Assembly: GCA_900763035.1 (NCBI GenBank)
Contig: CAAFIS010000183.1
Coordinates: 1-14,049 of the forward strand
From: Clostridia bacterium
GTDB lineage: Bacteria; Bacillota; Clostridia; Oscillospirales; Acutalibacteraceae
Length of the DNA stretch: 14,049 bases
Direction: 5' to 3'
Shown piece after piece: positions 6,952-14,049 of this stretch; within the stretch, counting starts at the first letter, position 1; each line of letters starts with the position of its first letter. The notes beneath the pieces are model-generated. The model had not been told where the DNA came from and ran no database searches. It saw only the letters and a list, made by a program, of their open reading frames with translations. Position numbers and translations under genes: made by a program.

Positions 6952-6978
6952 CGGCGGCGGGGATGACCCCCGCCGCCG
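6952..6978. other. GC-rich hairpin upstream of the CofE-like gene
   Basis: CGGCGGCGGGG (6952-6962) and CCCCGCCGCCG (6968-6978) form a perfect 11-bp stem with a 5-base loop. No T-run follows on either strand, so it is not a classical intrinsic terminator. It lies in the 146-bp gap between the P-loop gene and the CofE-like gene, about 10 bases before the latter's ribosome binding site. There it could stabilise RNA ends, slow transcription or limit translation. The rest of the gap shows nothing I recognise. Confidence 0.6.
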
Positions 6979-7073
6979 CCGTTTCGCCGGGTCTGTCCGG
7001 CCGTTTCGTTCTTCCTTTTCCAGTATCGGCCGCCGCGCAGCGTTCTATACCGGATGCGGGCCGATCCGAACGA

Positions 7074-7478
7074 TCAGATCTCCTCCGCCAGATCCGCCAC
7101 GCGAGCGGGGATCTCTTCCTTCGCCGCGGAAACGGACATGACCACGTGCACGTTGAGGTGCGCGAGCTTCTCGACGAACGTCGCGAGCTGCTCCATGTCC
7201 GTGCCGCCGATCTTCAGGACCGAGTCGACGAAGATATCGGTGATGTCGTAGTTACCGGCGCACATCCCGGCGATGTAGCCGTACAGCGCTTCGAAGCCCT
7301 TGATCGCGTGATCCTCGGCAGCAACGAGGCGGGCCTTGTGGCTGATGTCGTAGGTCAGGGTGTTGTCCTTTTCGATAAAGACCACGTTGCCCTTGGAATG
7401 CTCCACGGCGGTGTTGCACATCGCCATCAGTCTTTTGGTCTTGCCGGAGCCTTTGTGCCCGAGAATTAAAGTGATCAT
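7074..7478 (-). CDS. Small P-loop ATPase-like protein of unknown function
   Basis: This 134-residue protein begins MITLILGHKGSGKTK, with a textbook Walker A motif (GHKGSGKT, residues 7-14) on a first beta strand. A later strand, ITDIFVDSV, supplies a probable Walker B aspartate, and HVVMSVSA is a plausible sensor strand. It is a single small RecA/kinase-like domain with no extra module. Similar short proteins occur in Clostridia, sometimes labelled as PilT-like, which seems unsupported; I do not assign a function. The ATG follows AGGAGG at good spacing. It is encoded 80 bp after pgi and 146 bp before the CofE-like gene on the same strand, so co-transcription is possible. The gene is intact. 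Confidence 0.8.
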   Translation of the reverse strand: MITLILGHKGSGKTKRLMAMCNTAVEHSKGNVVFIEKDNTLTYDISHKARLVAAEDHAIKGFEALYGYIAGMCAGNYDITDIFVDSVLKIGGTDMEQLATFVEKLAHLNVHVVMSVSAAKEEIPARVADLAEEI

Positions 7479-7508
7479 CGCGTTGTCCTCCTAAGATTTT
7501 TATTGGCA

Positions 7509-7534
7509 CCGTCCGGCGCTGTCGCGCCGGACGG
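7509..7534. other. Perfect GC-rich hairpin between pgi and the P-loop gene
   Basis: CCGTCCGGCGC (7509-7519) and GCGCCGGACGG (7524-7534) form a perfect 11-bp stem with a 4-base loop. On the minus strand the stem is followed by TGCCAATAAAAATC, so there is no T-run and no classical intrinsic terminator. It lies 25 bases after the pgi stop codon and about 31 bases before the next start. It may cap the pgi mRNA or act as a Rho-linked or pausing element; this is inference. Confidence 0.6.
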
Positions 7535-7558
7535 GGATCCACGTTCCCGTTCGCCGGG

Positions 7559-8896
7559 TCAGCCCAGCCGCGCCTCCAGCGCCGCCTTGGCCTCCTCGTA
7601 GCCGGGCTTGCCCAGCAGAGCGAACATATTCTTTTTGTAGCTTTCGACGCCGGGCTGATCGAAGGGATCCACCCCCAGCATATAGCCGGAAACGGCGCAG
7701 GCCTTTTCGAAGAAATAGATCAGGTAGCCCAGCTCGTGCTCGTCCATCTGCGGCACCTCGAGCACGAGGTTGGGGGTGCGGCCGTCGGTATGCGCCAGCA
7801 CCGTGCCCTCGAACGCCTTATCGTTGACGAAGGACAGGGGCTTGCCGGCGAGGAAATTCAGGCCGTCACCGTTCTCCGCTTCCTCGCGGATCGGCAGATC
7901 CTTCTGCGGCCGGGCGAACTTGACCACCGTTTCGAACAGGATGCGCGAGCCGTCCTGCACGTACTGCCCCAGCGAGTGCAGATCCGTGGAATAGATCACG
8001 GAATCCGGCAGCAGGCCGCGGCCGTCCTTGCCCTCGCTCTCGCCGAACAGCTGCTTCCACCACTCGTTCATCATGGCGTACTGCGGCTCGTAGCTGGCCA
8101 TCAGCTCCACGGCGTAGCCGCGGCGATGCAGCGCGGTGCGCGCCGCCGCATAGCGGTAAGCGTCATTTTTTTGGATATCGGGGTCGGCCAGTGCGGCGCG
8201 GGCATCCGCCGCGCCCTGCATCAGGGCATCGATATCGCAGCCGGCGGCGGCGATCGGCAGCAGGCCGACGGCCGTCAGCACCGAGAAACGGCCGCCCACG
8301 TCGTCCGGGACGACGAACGTTTCGTACCCTTCGCGGTCAGCCAGCGCCTTGAGCGTGCCGCGCGCCTTATCGGTCGTCACATAGATGCGGCGGCGCGCCT
8401 CGTCGCGGCCGCAGGTGCGCTCGAGGTATTCGCGGAACACGCGGAACGCGACGGCCGGCTCGGTCGTCGTACCGGATTTGGAGATCACATTGACCGACAC
8501 GCGGCGCCCCTCGCACAGCTCCAGCAGCTCGCACAGCTGGGTGGCGGACAGCGTGTTGCCTGCGAACAGGATGTCGGGCGTATCCTTCTTTTTGAGGTTG
8601 TAGTTGTTCGACTTGATGAACTCGATCGCCGCGCGTGCGCCGAGGTACGAGCCGCCGATGCCGATCACGATCAGCACGTCGGTGTCCGCCTTGATGCGGG
8701 CCGCGGCCGCCTTGATGCGGGCGAACTCCTCTTTATCGTAGGCGACGGGCAGATCCAGCCAGCCGAGAAAATCGCTGCCGAGGCCCGTGCCCTCGTGCAG
8801 CATGGTGTGCGCCAGCGTGACCTGCGGCTGCAGCGCCGAAAGCTCCCGCGCGGAAACGAACTGTTCGAGATACCGGGTGTTGAGAACTGTTGCCAT
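7559..8896 (-). CDS. pgi: Glucose-6-phosphate isomerase
   Basis: This enzyme interconverts glucose-6-phosphate and fructose-6-phosphate in glycolysis and gluconeogenesis. The 445-residue length fits the shorter Bacillota form. Family blocks occur in order: [11 protein letters not shown] (79-89), SKSGTTTEP (139-147), [15 protein letters not shown] (198-212), GESEGK with the catalytic Glu region (285-290), [12 protein letters not shown] (305-316, catalytic His307 by position) and [16 protein letters not shown] (414-429, catalytic Lys421 or 422). The ATG at 8896 is chosen because it begins the family's usual [14 protein letters not shown] start; an AAAGG stands upstream as a modest ribosome binding site. 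The open frame runs far upstream, but that extension is antisense to the carboxypeptidase gene and not protein-like. The 176-bp upstream region carries possible operators. Confidence 0.97.
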   Translation of the reverse strand: MATVLNTRYLEQFVSARELSALQPQVTLAHTMLHEGTGLGSDFLGWLDLPVAYDKEEFARIKAAAARIKADTDVLIVIGIGGSYLGARAAIEFIKSNNYNLKKKDTPDILFAGNTLSATQLCELLELCEGRRVSVNVISKSGTTTEPAVAFRVFREYLERTCGRDEARRRIYVTTDKARGTLKALADREGYETFVVPDDVGGRFSVLTAVGLLPIAAAGCDIDALMQGAADARAALADPDIQKNDAYRYAAARTALHRRGYAVELMASYEPQYAMMNEWWKQLFGESEGKDGRGLLPDSVIYSTDLHSLGQYVQDGSRILFETVVKFARPQKDLPIREEAENGDGLNFLAGKPLSFVNDKAFEGTVLAHTDGRTPNLVLEVPQMDEHELGYLIYFFEKACAVSGYMLGVDPFDQPGVESYKKNMFALLGKPGYEEAKAALEARLG

Positions 8897-8937
8897 ATTC
8901 GATCGACCTTTCTTTTGGGTGTAGACCTCTTCTGCGT

Positions 8938-8945
8938 ATATTATC
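8938..8945 (-). promoter_or_regulatory. Possible -10 region of pgi
   Basis: On the minus strand the sequence GGATAATATAC contains GATAAT (8945-8940) and TAATAT (8943-8938), each close to the -10 consensus. It lies about 45 bases upstream of the pgi start codon. No good -35 element stands at 16 to 18 bases, so if used it would need an activator. This is a weak call. Confidence 0.3.
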
Positions 8946-8975
8946 CTACAAATCGGCCGACGGCGGAATAGAGAA

Positions 8976-9006
8976 ATGTTGCATCCACTCATCAAATATG
9001 TTACAT
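8976..9006. promoter_or_regulatory. Paired operator-like palindromes upstream of pgi
   Basis: ATGTTGCAT (8976-8984) and ATGTTACAT (8998-9006) differ at one base. Each is symmetric about its centre (ATG-n3-CAT and ATGT-n-ACAT). They start 22 bp apart, close to two turns of the helix, which is typical of tandem sites for a dimeric regulator. They lie 30-60 bp upstream of the possible pgi -10 region. No regulator gene is nearby and no known consensus is recognised. Confidence 0.35.
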
Positions 9007-9018
9007 TTATTTTACACC

Positions 9019-9067
9019 ATCCGGGCGGATAATGCAATGCCGTTTTTGCATTATTCACGGATTTTTT
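9019..9067 (+). terminator. Bulged hairpin with plus-strand T-run between pgi and carboxypeptidase
   Basis: ATAATGCAA (9029-9037) pairs perfectly with TTGCATTAT (9046-9054) around an 8-base loop. An outer stem of ATCCG (9019-9023) with CGGAT (9058-9062) closes it, with unpaired bases between the two stems. On the plus strand five T residues follow directly, then GCTTTTT, as in an intrinsic terminator. On the minus strand, where the carboxypeptidase transcript comes through, the following sequence is GGTGTAAAATAAATG and is not terminator-like. No plus-strand gene is recognised before it. Confidence 0.4.
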
Positions 9068-9072
9068 GCTTT

Positions 9073-10332
9073 TTATCCGATCAGCGCCGCGATCAGCGTG
9101 CGATAGGCCCAGCCGAACGTGCGCGCGGGCACGGCCGCGGCGGCGCGGATCGGATACTCGCCGCGCACCTCGCCGCCCACCGCGATCTGCCACGTCCCCA
9201 GCACCTGCCCCTCCTCCACCGGTGCGTCGACCGTGTCCGGCAGCTGCGCGGTGTAGGCGACGTCCTTCTGCTCGCCTTTTTTGAGCAGCAGCCGGCCCGG
9301 CGCGTCGATCTGCACCGCCGCCCGCTCCCGCTGCCCCAGCCGCACGCGCACCGGCTCCGGCGACAGCGCCTCCGGCGGCGGCGCGACCGAAACGTACGAC
9401 GCGAACGCGTAGTCGAGCATCGCCCTTGCCCCGGCGAAGCGATCCGCCGTCGTCGCGCATCCCAGCATCACCGCCACGAACGCCGTGCCGTCCTTTTCCG
9501 CCGTCGCGGCCAGACAGTGCCCGGCCGCCTGCGTCGTGCCGGTCTTGAGCCCCGTCGTTCCGGCATAATGGCGCACGAGCTTATTGGTGTTGACCAGCTG
9601 GGACTTGCCGCCGCGCAGCGTATCCATCCAGATCGTGGTGAAGCGGCGGATCTCGTCATGCGTCATCAGCGCACGGGACATCACGGCCACATCCAGCGCG
9701 CAGGAATAACCGCTGTCATCCAGCCCGCTGCAATCGACGAAATGCGTATCGTTCATCCCAAGCTCTGCCGCGCGCGCGTTCATGCGCGCGACGAAAGCCT
9801 CGATCGTGCCGCACAGGTGTTCCGCCAGCGCTGCGCACGCGTCGTTGGCGGACACGACCGCCGCGGCCTTGACCAGCTCCTCCACCGTCATGATCTCCCC
9901 CGGCTCCAGCCAGATCTGGGATCCGCCCATCCCCGCCGCCGTCGCGGAGCAGGTCACGTTCTCCTCCCACGACAGCTGCCCGTCCGCGATGGCCTCCATC
10001 ACCAGCAGCAGTGTCATCACCTTCGTCACCGAGGCGATCGGCAGGTGCTCCCGCGCGTTCTGCTCGAACAGCACCGCTCCGCTGCCCTGATCCATCAGCA
10101 CGGCCGACTTGCCGTTCACCCTCAGCGCCGCGGCATCCGCCGGCACGGCAGACGCCGCCCACGCCTCCTCCCCCTCCGCAAGCAGCGCGGCGAGCGGCTC
10201 GCCGCCCTCGGTATCGTACAGCACCTCGCCCGCCGCCGGGAGCGGCGGCAGCAGCGCACACAGCACGGCAAGCGCCGCACACAGCGCCGCGCCCCGGCGC
10301 AGCATGGCCCTTGCCACAGCGCGTGACCTCAT
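9073..10332 (-). CDS. Serine-type D-Ala-D-Ala carboxypeptidase (PBP5/DacF-like)
   Basis: This penicillin-binding protein removes the terminal D-alanine of peptidoglycan stem peptides outside the cell. The three active-site motifs are present: SVTK with the nucleophile Ser101 (101-104), SAN (161-163) and KTG (263-265). The N-terminus has a signal peptide: Arg-rich residues 1-13, a hydrophobic stretch to about 31, then PLPAAGE. A beta-rich C-terminal domain (about 305-395) follows, ending in [14 protein letters not shown], which may be an amphipathic membrane-binding helix as in PBP5. I chose the ATG at 10332 (419 residues) because AAGGGG stands nine bases upstream; the ATG at 10356 lacks a site. 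It is transcribed divergently from murC, another cell wall gene. DacF and DacB names are both possible. Confidence 0.95.
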   Translation of the reverse strand: MRSRAVARAMLRRGAALCAALAVLCALLPPLPAAGEVLYDTEGGEPLAALLAEGEEAWAASAVPADAAALRVNGKSAVLMDQGSGAVLFEQNAREHLPIASVTKVMTLLLVMEAIADGQLSWEENVTCSATAAGMGGSQIWLEPGEIMTVEELVKAAAVVSANDACAALAEHLCGTIEAFVARMNARAAELGMNDTHFVDCSGLDDSGYSCALDVAVMSRALMTHDEIRRFTTIWMDTLRGGKSQLVNTNKLVRHYAGTTGLKTGTTQAAGHCLAATAEKDGTAFVAVMLGCATTADRFAGARAMLDYAFASYVSVAPPPEALSPEPVRVRLGQRERAAVQIDAPGRLLLKKGEQKDVAYTAQLPDTVDAPVEEGQVLGTWQIAVGGEVRGEYPIRAAAAVPARTFGWAYRTLIAALIG

Positions 10333-10450
10333 CGCGATCGTCCCCTTTTTCGTCATTTTTGCCCGCAGGCTCTGCCAGATCTATATGCGCCGCAGCCGAA
10401 AAAAAGCCCCGCGGCACGAAAAATCGCTTTTCTTTTCCCCAAAGCTGCGG

Positions 10451-10464
10451 TATAATGTGGATAA
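10451..10464 (+). promoter_or_regulatory. murC -10 box abutting a perfect DnaA box
   Basis: TATAAT (10451-10456) is a perfect -10 element. The -35 region (about 10428-10433) is T-rich but far from TTGACA. The last T of the -10 box begins TGTGGATAA (10456-10464), the reverse complement of the consensus DnaA box TTATCCACA. The predicted transcription start, near 10463, lies within this box, about 25 bases before the ATG. Confidence 0.65.
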
Positions 10465-10487
10465 CACGACAAGAGGAGAGAACACGG

Positions 10488-11873
10488 ATGAATGATCTGA
10501 TCGGCCTTGAAGGGATAAAGCGGATCCATTTCGTCGGGATCGGCGGCTCGGGCATGAGCCCGCTGGCCGAGATCCTGCACGCGCGCGGCTACGCGCTGTC
10601 GGGATCCGACAATAACGAATCGGACAATCTGGCGCGGATCCGCGCGCTGGGCATCCCGGTGGCCATGGGCCAGCGGGCGGAGAACATCGCCGGCGCACAG
10701 CTGGTGGTGTACACCGCCGCCATCCCGGCCGACTGCCCGGAGCTGACCGCCGCGCGGGACGCGGGCATCCCGCTGATCGAGCGGGCGGCGCTGCTGGGGC
10801 AGATCACGCGGCAGTTCGGCAACACCGTGGCGGTCGCGGGCACACACGGCAAGACGACGTCCACGTCCATGCTGGCGCAGATCCTGCTTGATGCCGGACG
10901 CGATCCCAGCCTGTTCATCGGCGGCCGCCTGCCGCTGATCGGTGCGAACGGCCACGCCGGGACGGAGGACACGATGATCTGCGAGGCGTGCGAGTTCAAG
11001 GACCACTATCTGCAGATGACGCCGCGCATCTCGCTCATCCTGAACGTGGATGCGGATCATCTGGACTATTTCGGCGATCTGGACGGGGTGATCCGCTCCT
11101 TCCATCGCTTCGCGGAGCAAACGACCGGCGCGGTGATCTATAATGCCGACGACGGGAACACCCGCCGCGCGGTGGACGGGATCACCGGCAAGCGGCTGAT
11201 CGCGTTCGGCCTGTCGGACGGCTGCGCATGGCAGGCGCGCGACGTGCGCGAGGAGGACGCCTACGGCGTGTACACCCTCTGCCATGACGGGCAGTCACTG
11301 GGCGAGATCCGGCTGGGCGTGCCGGGGCTGCACAACGTAGCGAACTCGCTGGCCGTCGCGGCGGCAGCAGACCTGTGCGGCATGACCTTTCCGCAGATCC
11401 GCGACGGCATCGCGGCGTTCCGCGGCGCGGGGCGGCGGTTCGAGTTCCTCGGCACGTTCGCCGGTGTGACGGTCGCGGATGACTATGCTCACCACCCGAC
11501 CGAGATCGAGGCCACCCTGCGCGCCGCCAAGGATATGCCTCACCGGCAGGTGTGGGCGGTGTTCCAGCCCTTCACGTATTCCCGTACCGCGCAGCATCTG
11601 GACGAGTTCGCGGCGGCGCTCTCCCACGCCGACCACGCCGTGATCAGCAAGATCATGGGCTCGCGCGAGAAAAATGAGTGGGGGGTGACCGCGCAGCAGA
11701 TCGCCGACCGGATGGAGAACGGCGTCGCGATCGACGAGTTCGCGGACATCGCGGAGTTCGTCGCGGCGCGCGTGCGGCCCGGCGACCTCGTGCTGACCAT
11801 GGGCGGCGGCGACGTGTACAAATGCGCCCGCATGATCCGCGCCCGGCTGGAGGAGAAGGAAAAGCAGAACTGA
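10488..11873 (+). CDS. murC: UDP-N-acetylmuramate--L-alanine ligase
   Basis: MurC adds L-alanine to UDP-N-acetylmuramic acid, using ATP, in the cytoplasmic phase of peptidoglycan synthesis. The 461-residue length is standard. The N-terminal Rossmann domain has FVGIGGSGMSPLAEIL (15-30). The central domain has the ATP loop GTHGKTTSTSM (118-128), EACEF (166-170, where ACEY is usual) and NVDADHLDYF (186-195). The C-terminal domain has DDYAHHPTEI (331-340), QPFTYSRT (360-367) and GGGDVYK (439-445). The ATG has GAGGAG nine bases upstream. It is the only certain plus-strand gene here, apparently monocistronic, divergent from the carboxypeptidase and closed by a strong terminator. Confidence 0.98.
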   Translation: MNDLIGLEGIKRIHFVGIGGSGMSPLAEILHARGYALSGSDNNESDNLARIRALGIPVAMGQRAENIAGAQLVVYTAAIPADCPELTAARDAGIPLIERAALLGQITRQFGNTVAVAGTHGKTTSTSMLAQILLDAGRDPSLFIGGRLPLIGANGHAGTEDTMICEACEFKDHYLQMTPRISLILNVDADHLDYFGDLDGVIRSFHRFAEQTTGAVIYNADDGNTRRAVDGITGKRLIAFGLSDGCAWQARDVREEDAYGVYTLCHDGQSLGEIRLGVPGLHNVANSLAVAAAADLCGMTFPQIRDGIAAFRGAGRRFEFLGTFAGVTVADDYAHHPTEIEATLRAAKDMPHRQVWAVFQPFTYSRTAQHLDEFAAALSHADHAVISKIMGSREKNEWGVTAQQIADRMENGVAIDEFADIAEFVAARVRPGDLVLTMGGGDVYKCARMIRARLEEKEKQN

Positions 11874-11929
11874 ACCGCCGCGCACGGGCAGAGCGGATAT
11901 AGGATAAGGATATAAAAAAGCAAAAGAAA

Positions 11930-11960
11930 AGCAGCGTCCCGGAGGGGACGCTGCTTTTTT
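11930..11960. terminator. Bidirectional intrinsic terminator between murC and the surface protein gene
   Basis: AGCAGCGTCCC (11930-11940) and GGGACGCTGCT (11945-11955) form a perfect 11-bp stem with a GGAG loop. Six T residues (11955-11960) follow on the plus strand, terminating murC. On the minus strand the stem is followed by TTTCTTTTGCTTTTTT, so it also serves the convergent surface protein gene, whose stop is 34 bp away from the T-run. Confidence 0.95.
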
Positions 11961-11993
11961 GCGAGGGCTATGCTATCCGATCATCAGGACCGA

Positions 11994-14030
11994 TCACTTG
12001 GCATAGACCGTCTTGCCGTCAATGGTGACCGTGGTGGTCTTGCCCTCGTTCTTCACGTTCCACACGGTGCTGCCGCTCTTAGAGCCGTTAGCAAAACCGG
12101 CAACATTGTCCGCCGTCGCCTTGTCGATAACGACATCGTAGCTCGTGAAACGGGCGTCGATCTCGATCGCCGCTTTGCCCGCCGCCGGCGCGGACGCGTT
12201 GAAGGTGCAATGCCGGAACTCGACGCTCTGGGAGGCGACTGCGCCCTCATTATAGATCAGGACGGCCTTGCCCACACATTCGAACGCACAATCCTTGAAC
12301 AGGACTTTGCCCGCGCCGTAAGTCCAGACATTATAGTCCACCACATCCTGAACGAACCTGCAGTTGATGAACTCTACTTCGTTGCCGTACAGGAACTGCT
12401 TACCGGTGATCACGCAATCCTTGTAGGTCAGCTTGCCGGTGTGCTGGAAGCCCTTGTAATCGTTCGAGCCGAACGCAACGGTCACACCCTCGAAGGCGAT
12501 GTTCTCCGCATGGGCGTTGACTTTTTCCTTCATGTCGATGACGGTATCCTTCGTCCCGACGACAGCAACGTTCTTACCGGACAGAGAGGGAAGGGTGTAC
12601 TCGCCCTCCGGCAGCCTGACCGCCACGGGGCCGGTCGCGTTGGCGATCGCGTCGTTGAGCTCCTCCTGCGTGCCGGGGACGGCGACCTTCGTGCTGTTGT
12701 CGTTCACGGTCACGTTGCCGCTGTCGATCTGTACGACCTTATCGTTCACGGCCGTGCCGGTCACATCGATCGTGCCTTTGAGGTCCACGGTCGTGGCGCT
12801 TGCCGACGTCACATACACGGCGGCATACTTGTCGCTGGTGATCGTGGCGCCGGTGATCGTCAGCGTCGTCGGCTGCGGATCGGCGATATACTGATCCTTG
12901 ATCGCGATGGCGCGGTTCAGGTTACCGGTCGCGCTCTTGCCGTCGATGGTCAGGTCTTCGGCCGTCACGGTGGAACCGGCACGGATCCACAGCATATAGG
13001 TGTCGCCCGTCGCGTTCTTGTCCGAGATGGTGACGTTCTTCAGCGTTGCGGTGCCTTCCAGCGCCACGGCGTTGATGAAGGTCACGTTCTCAAGCAGAAG
13101 GCCGCTGCCCTTGAAGGTGATGTCGTGGCCGTTCCACGTGCCGCCGTCGGCATTATAGCCGCTGTTGTCGATCACGGCGTTTTTGATCGTCAGCGTCGCA
13201 TCGCCCCACGTGACGTTGTTCCAATCGCTGTCGATGTTATTGAAGGTCAGCTTGTGGCCGTTGCCGTCGATCACGATGCTCTTGGTCTTGCTACCGCCCA
13301 TCGGCTTATGATCCCACGGCTCAATAGCGAACGTGACGTCCTTCGACAGGATGACGTTGATGTTCTCCTCATTTTTGGTCAGTTCCTTTTCGGCCGCATC
13401 ATCGCCGTCGACGATGCTCGGCACGTACTGCGCGTTCTCGTCATACGTGTTGCCGAAGCTGTCGCTCTCCACGGTATCCTGCGCAGCGTAGACCTTGATG
13501 GAGATGCCCTCGATCGACAGCCCCTGATACTCGTTGCCCGCGTCGGTCTTCATGACGCCTCTGATGGTGAACTCGTTCGACGCGCCGACCCCAAGGTGCT
13601 GCTCCGTACCCAGTGCCGCGTCGCCGATCGTCCAATCGATCGCCTCGTTGAGCTTCGCATCGCCCTTGATGCCGTTGATGATCACGCGGTATTTCAGCGC
13701 CAAGTTGCCGTTGTTGCGGATGCGCAGCTGCGGCAGCTCATAGCGGCAGCCCGGCTCCCACAGGACGGCCTCGCCGTCGTGACCCGCGGCCTTTTTGAAT
13801 TCGAGGACCTTGCCCTCGGCAGAGACCCACTCCTCTCCCGCGTCGGACGTATCGGTGGCGGCCTTCGGGACCTTCATCTCCAGTACGACATCCAATCTCC
13901 CCGCTTGGATCTTGTTGACCGCCGTGCCGGCCGTGTCGGTGAACCACGCGAAGGTGGAACCGATCAGCATCGCCACGCACGCGACGATCGCGAGCACGCT
14001 GCCGAGCAGCGCCCGTTTGGTGTTTGCCAT
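11994..14030 (-). CDS. Secreted SipW/TasA-type protein with beta-helix-like C-terminus
   Basis: The 678-residue protein starts with a signal peptide of the type cleaved by SipW-like signal peptidases: KRALLGS, a hydrophobic core to about residue 24, then STFAWFTDTAG (25-35) and AGRLDVVL (43-50), as in TasA and camelysin relatives. Residues 50-190 look like the beta-rich TasA-like domain. From about 245 to 445, and again from about 485 to 675, runs of short beta strands with Asn/Asp/Thr turns (TLTIKNAVIDN, LLLENVTFIN, VLFKDCAF) suggest a right-handed beta helix. The second part stacks cysteines at 539, 557, 581, 585 and 608. No LPXTG motif, S-layer domain or C-terminal membrane segment is seen. 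The ATG follows TTAAGGAGG. No sipW or tasA partner lies inside the window. Role unknown: cell-surface or matrix protein is likely. Confidence 0.8.
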   Translation of the reverse strand: MANTKRALLGSVLAIVACVAMLIGSTFAWFTDTAGTAVNKIQAGRLDVVLEMKVPKAATDTSDAGEEWVSAEGKVLEFKKAAGHDGEAVLWEPGCRYELPQLRIRNNGNLALKYRVIINGIKGDAKLNEAIDWTIGDAALGTEQHLGVGASNEFTIRGVMKTDAGNEYQGLSIEGISIKVYAAQDTVESDSFGNTYDENAQYVPSIVDGDDAAEKELTKNEENINVILSKDVTFAIEPWDHKPMGGSKTKSIVIDGNGHKLTFNNIDSDWNNVTWGDATLTIKNAVIDNSGYNADGGTWNGHDITFKGSGLLLENVTFINAVALEGTATLKNVTISDKNATGDTYMLWIRAGSTVTAEDLTIDGKSATGNLNRAIAIKDQYIADPQPTTLTITGATITSDKYAAVYVTSASATTVDLKGTIDVTGTAVNDKVVQIDSGNVTVNDNSTKVAVPGTQEELNDAIANATGPVAVRLPEGEYTLPSLSGKNVAVVGTKDTVIDMKEKVNAHAENIAFEGVTVAFGSNDYKGFQHTGKLTYKDCVITGKQFLYGNEVEFINCRFVQDVVDYNVWTYGAGKVLFKDCAFECVGKAVLIYNEGAVASQSVEFRHCTFNASAPAAGKAAIEIDARFTSYDVVIDKATADNVAGFANGSKSGSTVWNVKNEGKTTTVTIDGKTVYAK

Positions 14031-14049
14031 TGCTCTTTTACCTCCTTAA

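Noticed and set aside
7736..8971. Long plus-strand open frame opposite pgi
   Set aside because: It is antisense to the glucose-6-phosphate isomerase gene and lacks any recognisable domain or ribosome binding site.
8897..9460. N-terminal extension of pgi of about 190 residues
   Set aside because: The extended frame is antisense to the carboxypeptidase gene and has low-complexity Gly/Ala/Arg content. The conserved protein begins at the ATG at 8896.
10456..10464. Replication origin
   Set aside because: Only a single DnaA box is seen, with no cluster of boxes, AT-rich unwinding region, dnaA or dnaN gene.
10011..10487. Upstream extension of murC in the plus-strand frame
   Set aside because: The extension overlaps the carboxypeptidase gene on the other strand. 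The -10 box and GAGGAG site place the start at 10488.

Overview
The window looks like chromosomal DNA from a high-GC member of the Bacillota, most likely class Clostridia (a gut-type Oscillospirales or Christensenellales relative). This is inferred from several things seen together: a yceD-rpmF pair, a PDZ/radical-SAM DUF512 gene directly before der and plsY, strong AGGAGG-type ribosome binding sites, consensus sigma-A promoter elements, ECF-type vitamin transport, and a secreted protein with a SipW/TasA-type signal peptide. No rRNA, tRNA, CRISPR array, insertion sequence or phage gene was recognised. Almost all DNA is coding; no gene-free stretch reaches 300 bp.

Layout, read along the minus strand (right to left) for most genes. 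(1) 14030-11994: a 678-residue secreted protein with a TasA-like N-terminus and a beta-helix-like C-terminus. It converges on murC (10488-11873, plus strand) and both share a bidirectional terminator at 11930-11960. (2) murC and a PBP5-type D,D-carboxypeptidase (10332-9073) are divergent. The murC -10 box is directly abutted by a perfect DnaA box. (3) A 176-bp non-coding stretch (8897-9072) holds operator-like palindromes and a hairpin. It is followed by pgi (8896-7559), a small P-loop ATPase-like gene (7478-7074) and a CofE/F420-ligase-family gene (6927-6121). GC-rich hairpins lie in the two gaps between these genes. (4) A perfect TTGACA-N17-TATAAT promoter drives yceD-rpmF (6002-5298), which ends at a clear intrinsic terminator (5235-5263). 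(5) A tightly packed run follows: DUF512 (5191-3671), der (3667-2339), plsY (2323-1574), pyridoxamine kinase (1541-711) and an ECF-transporter S component (695-186). (6) Just past the last stop codon lies an 81-bp tandem repeat array (1-176), cut by the window edge.

Functionally this is mostly housekeeping: ribosome and GTPase assembly (rpmF, yceD, der), phospholipid synthesis (plsY), cell wall (murC, carboxypeptidase) and glycolysis (pgi). The pyridoxamine kinase plus ECF S component form a probable vitamin B6 uptake-and-trapping pair. The points most worth a second look are: two unrelated tandem repeat families of about 80 bp (one intergenic, one expanding inside the DUF512 reading frame); the DnaA box on the murC promoter; the F420-ligase-like gene with its P-loop neighbour; and the SipW-type beta-helix surface protein. 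I see no clear defence system, biosynthetic cluster or mobile element, and I do not claim a complete new system.
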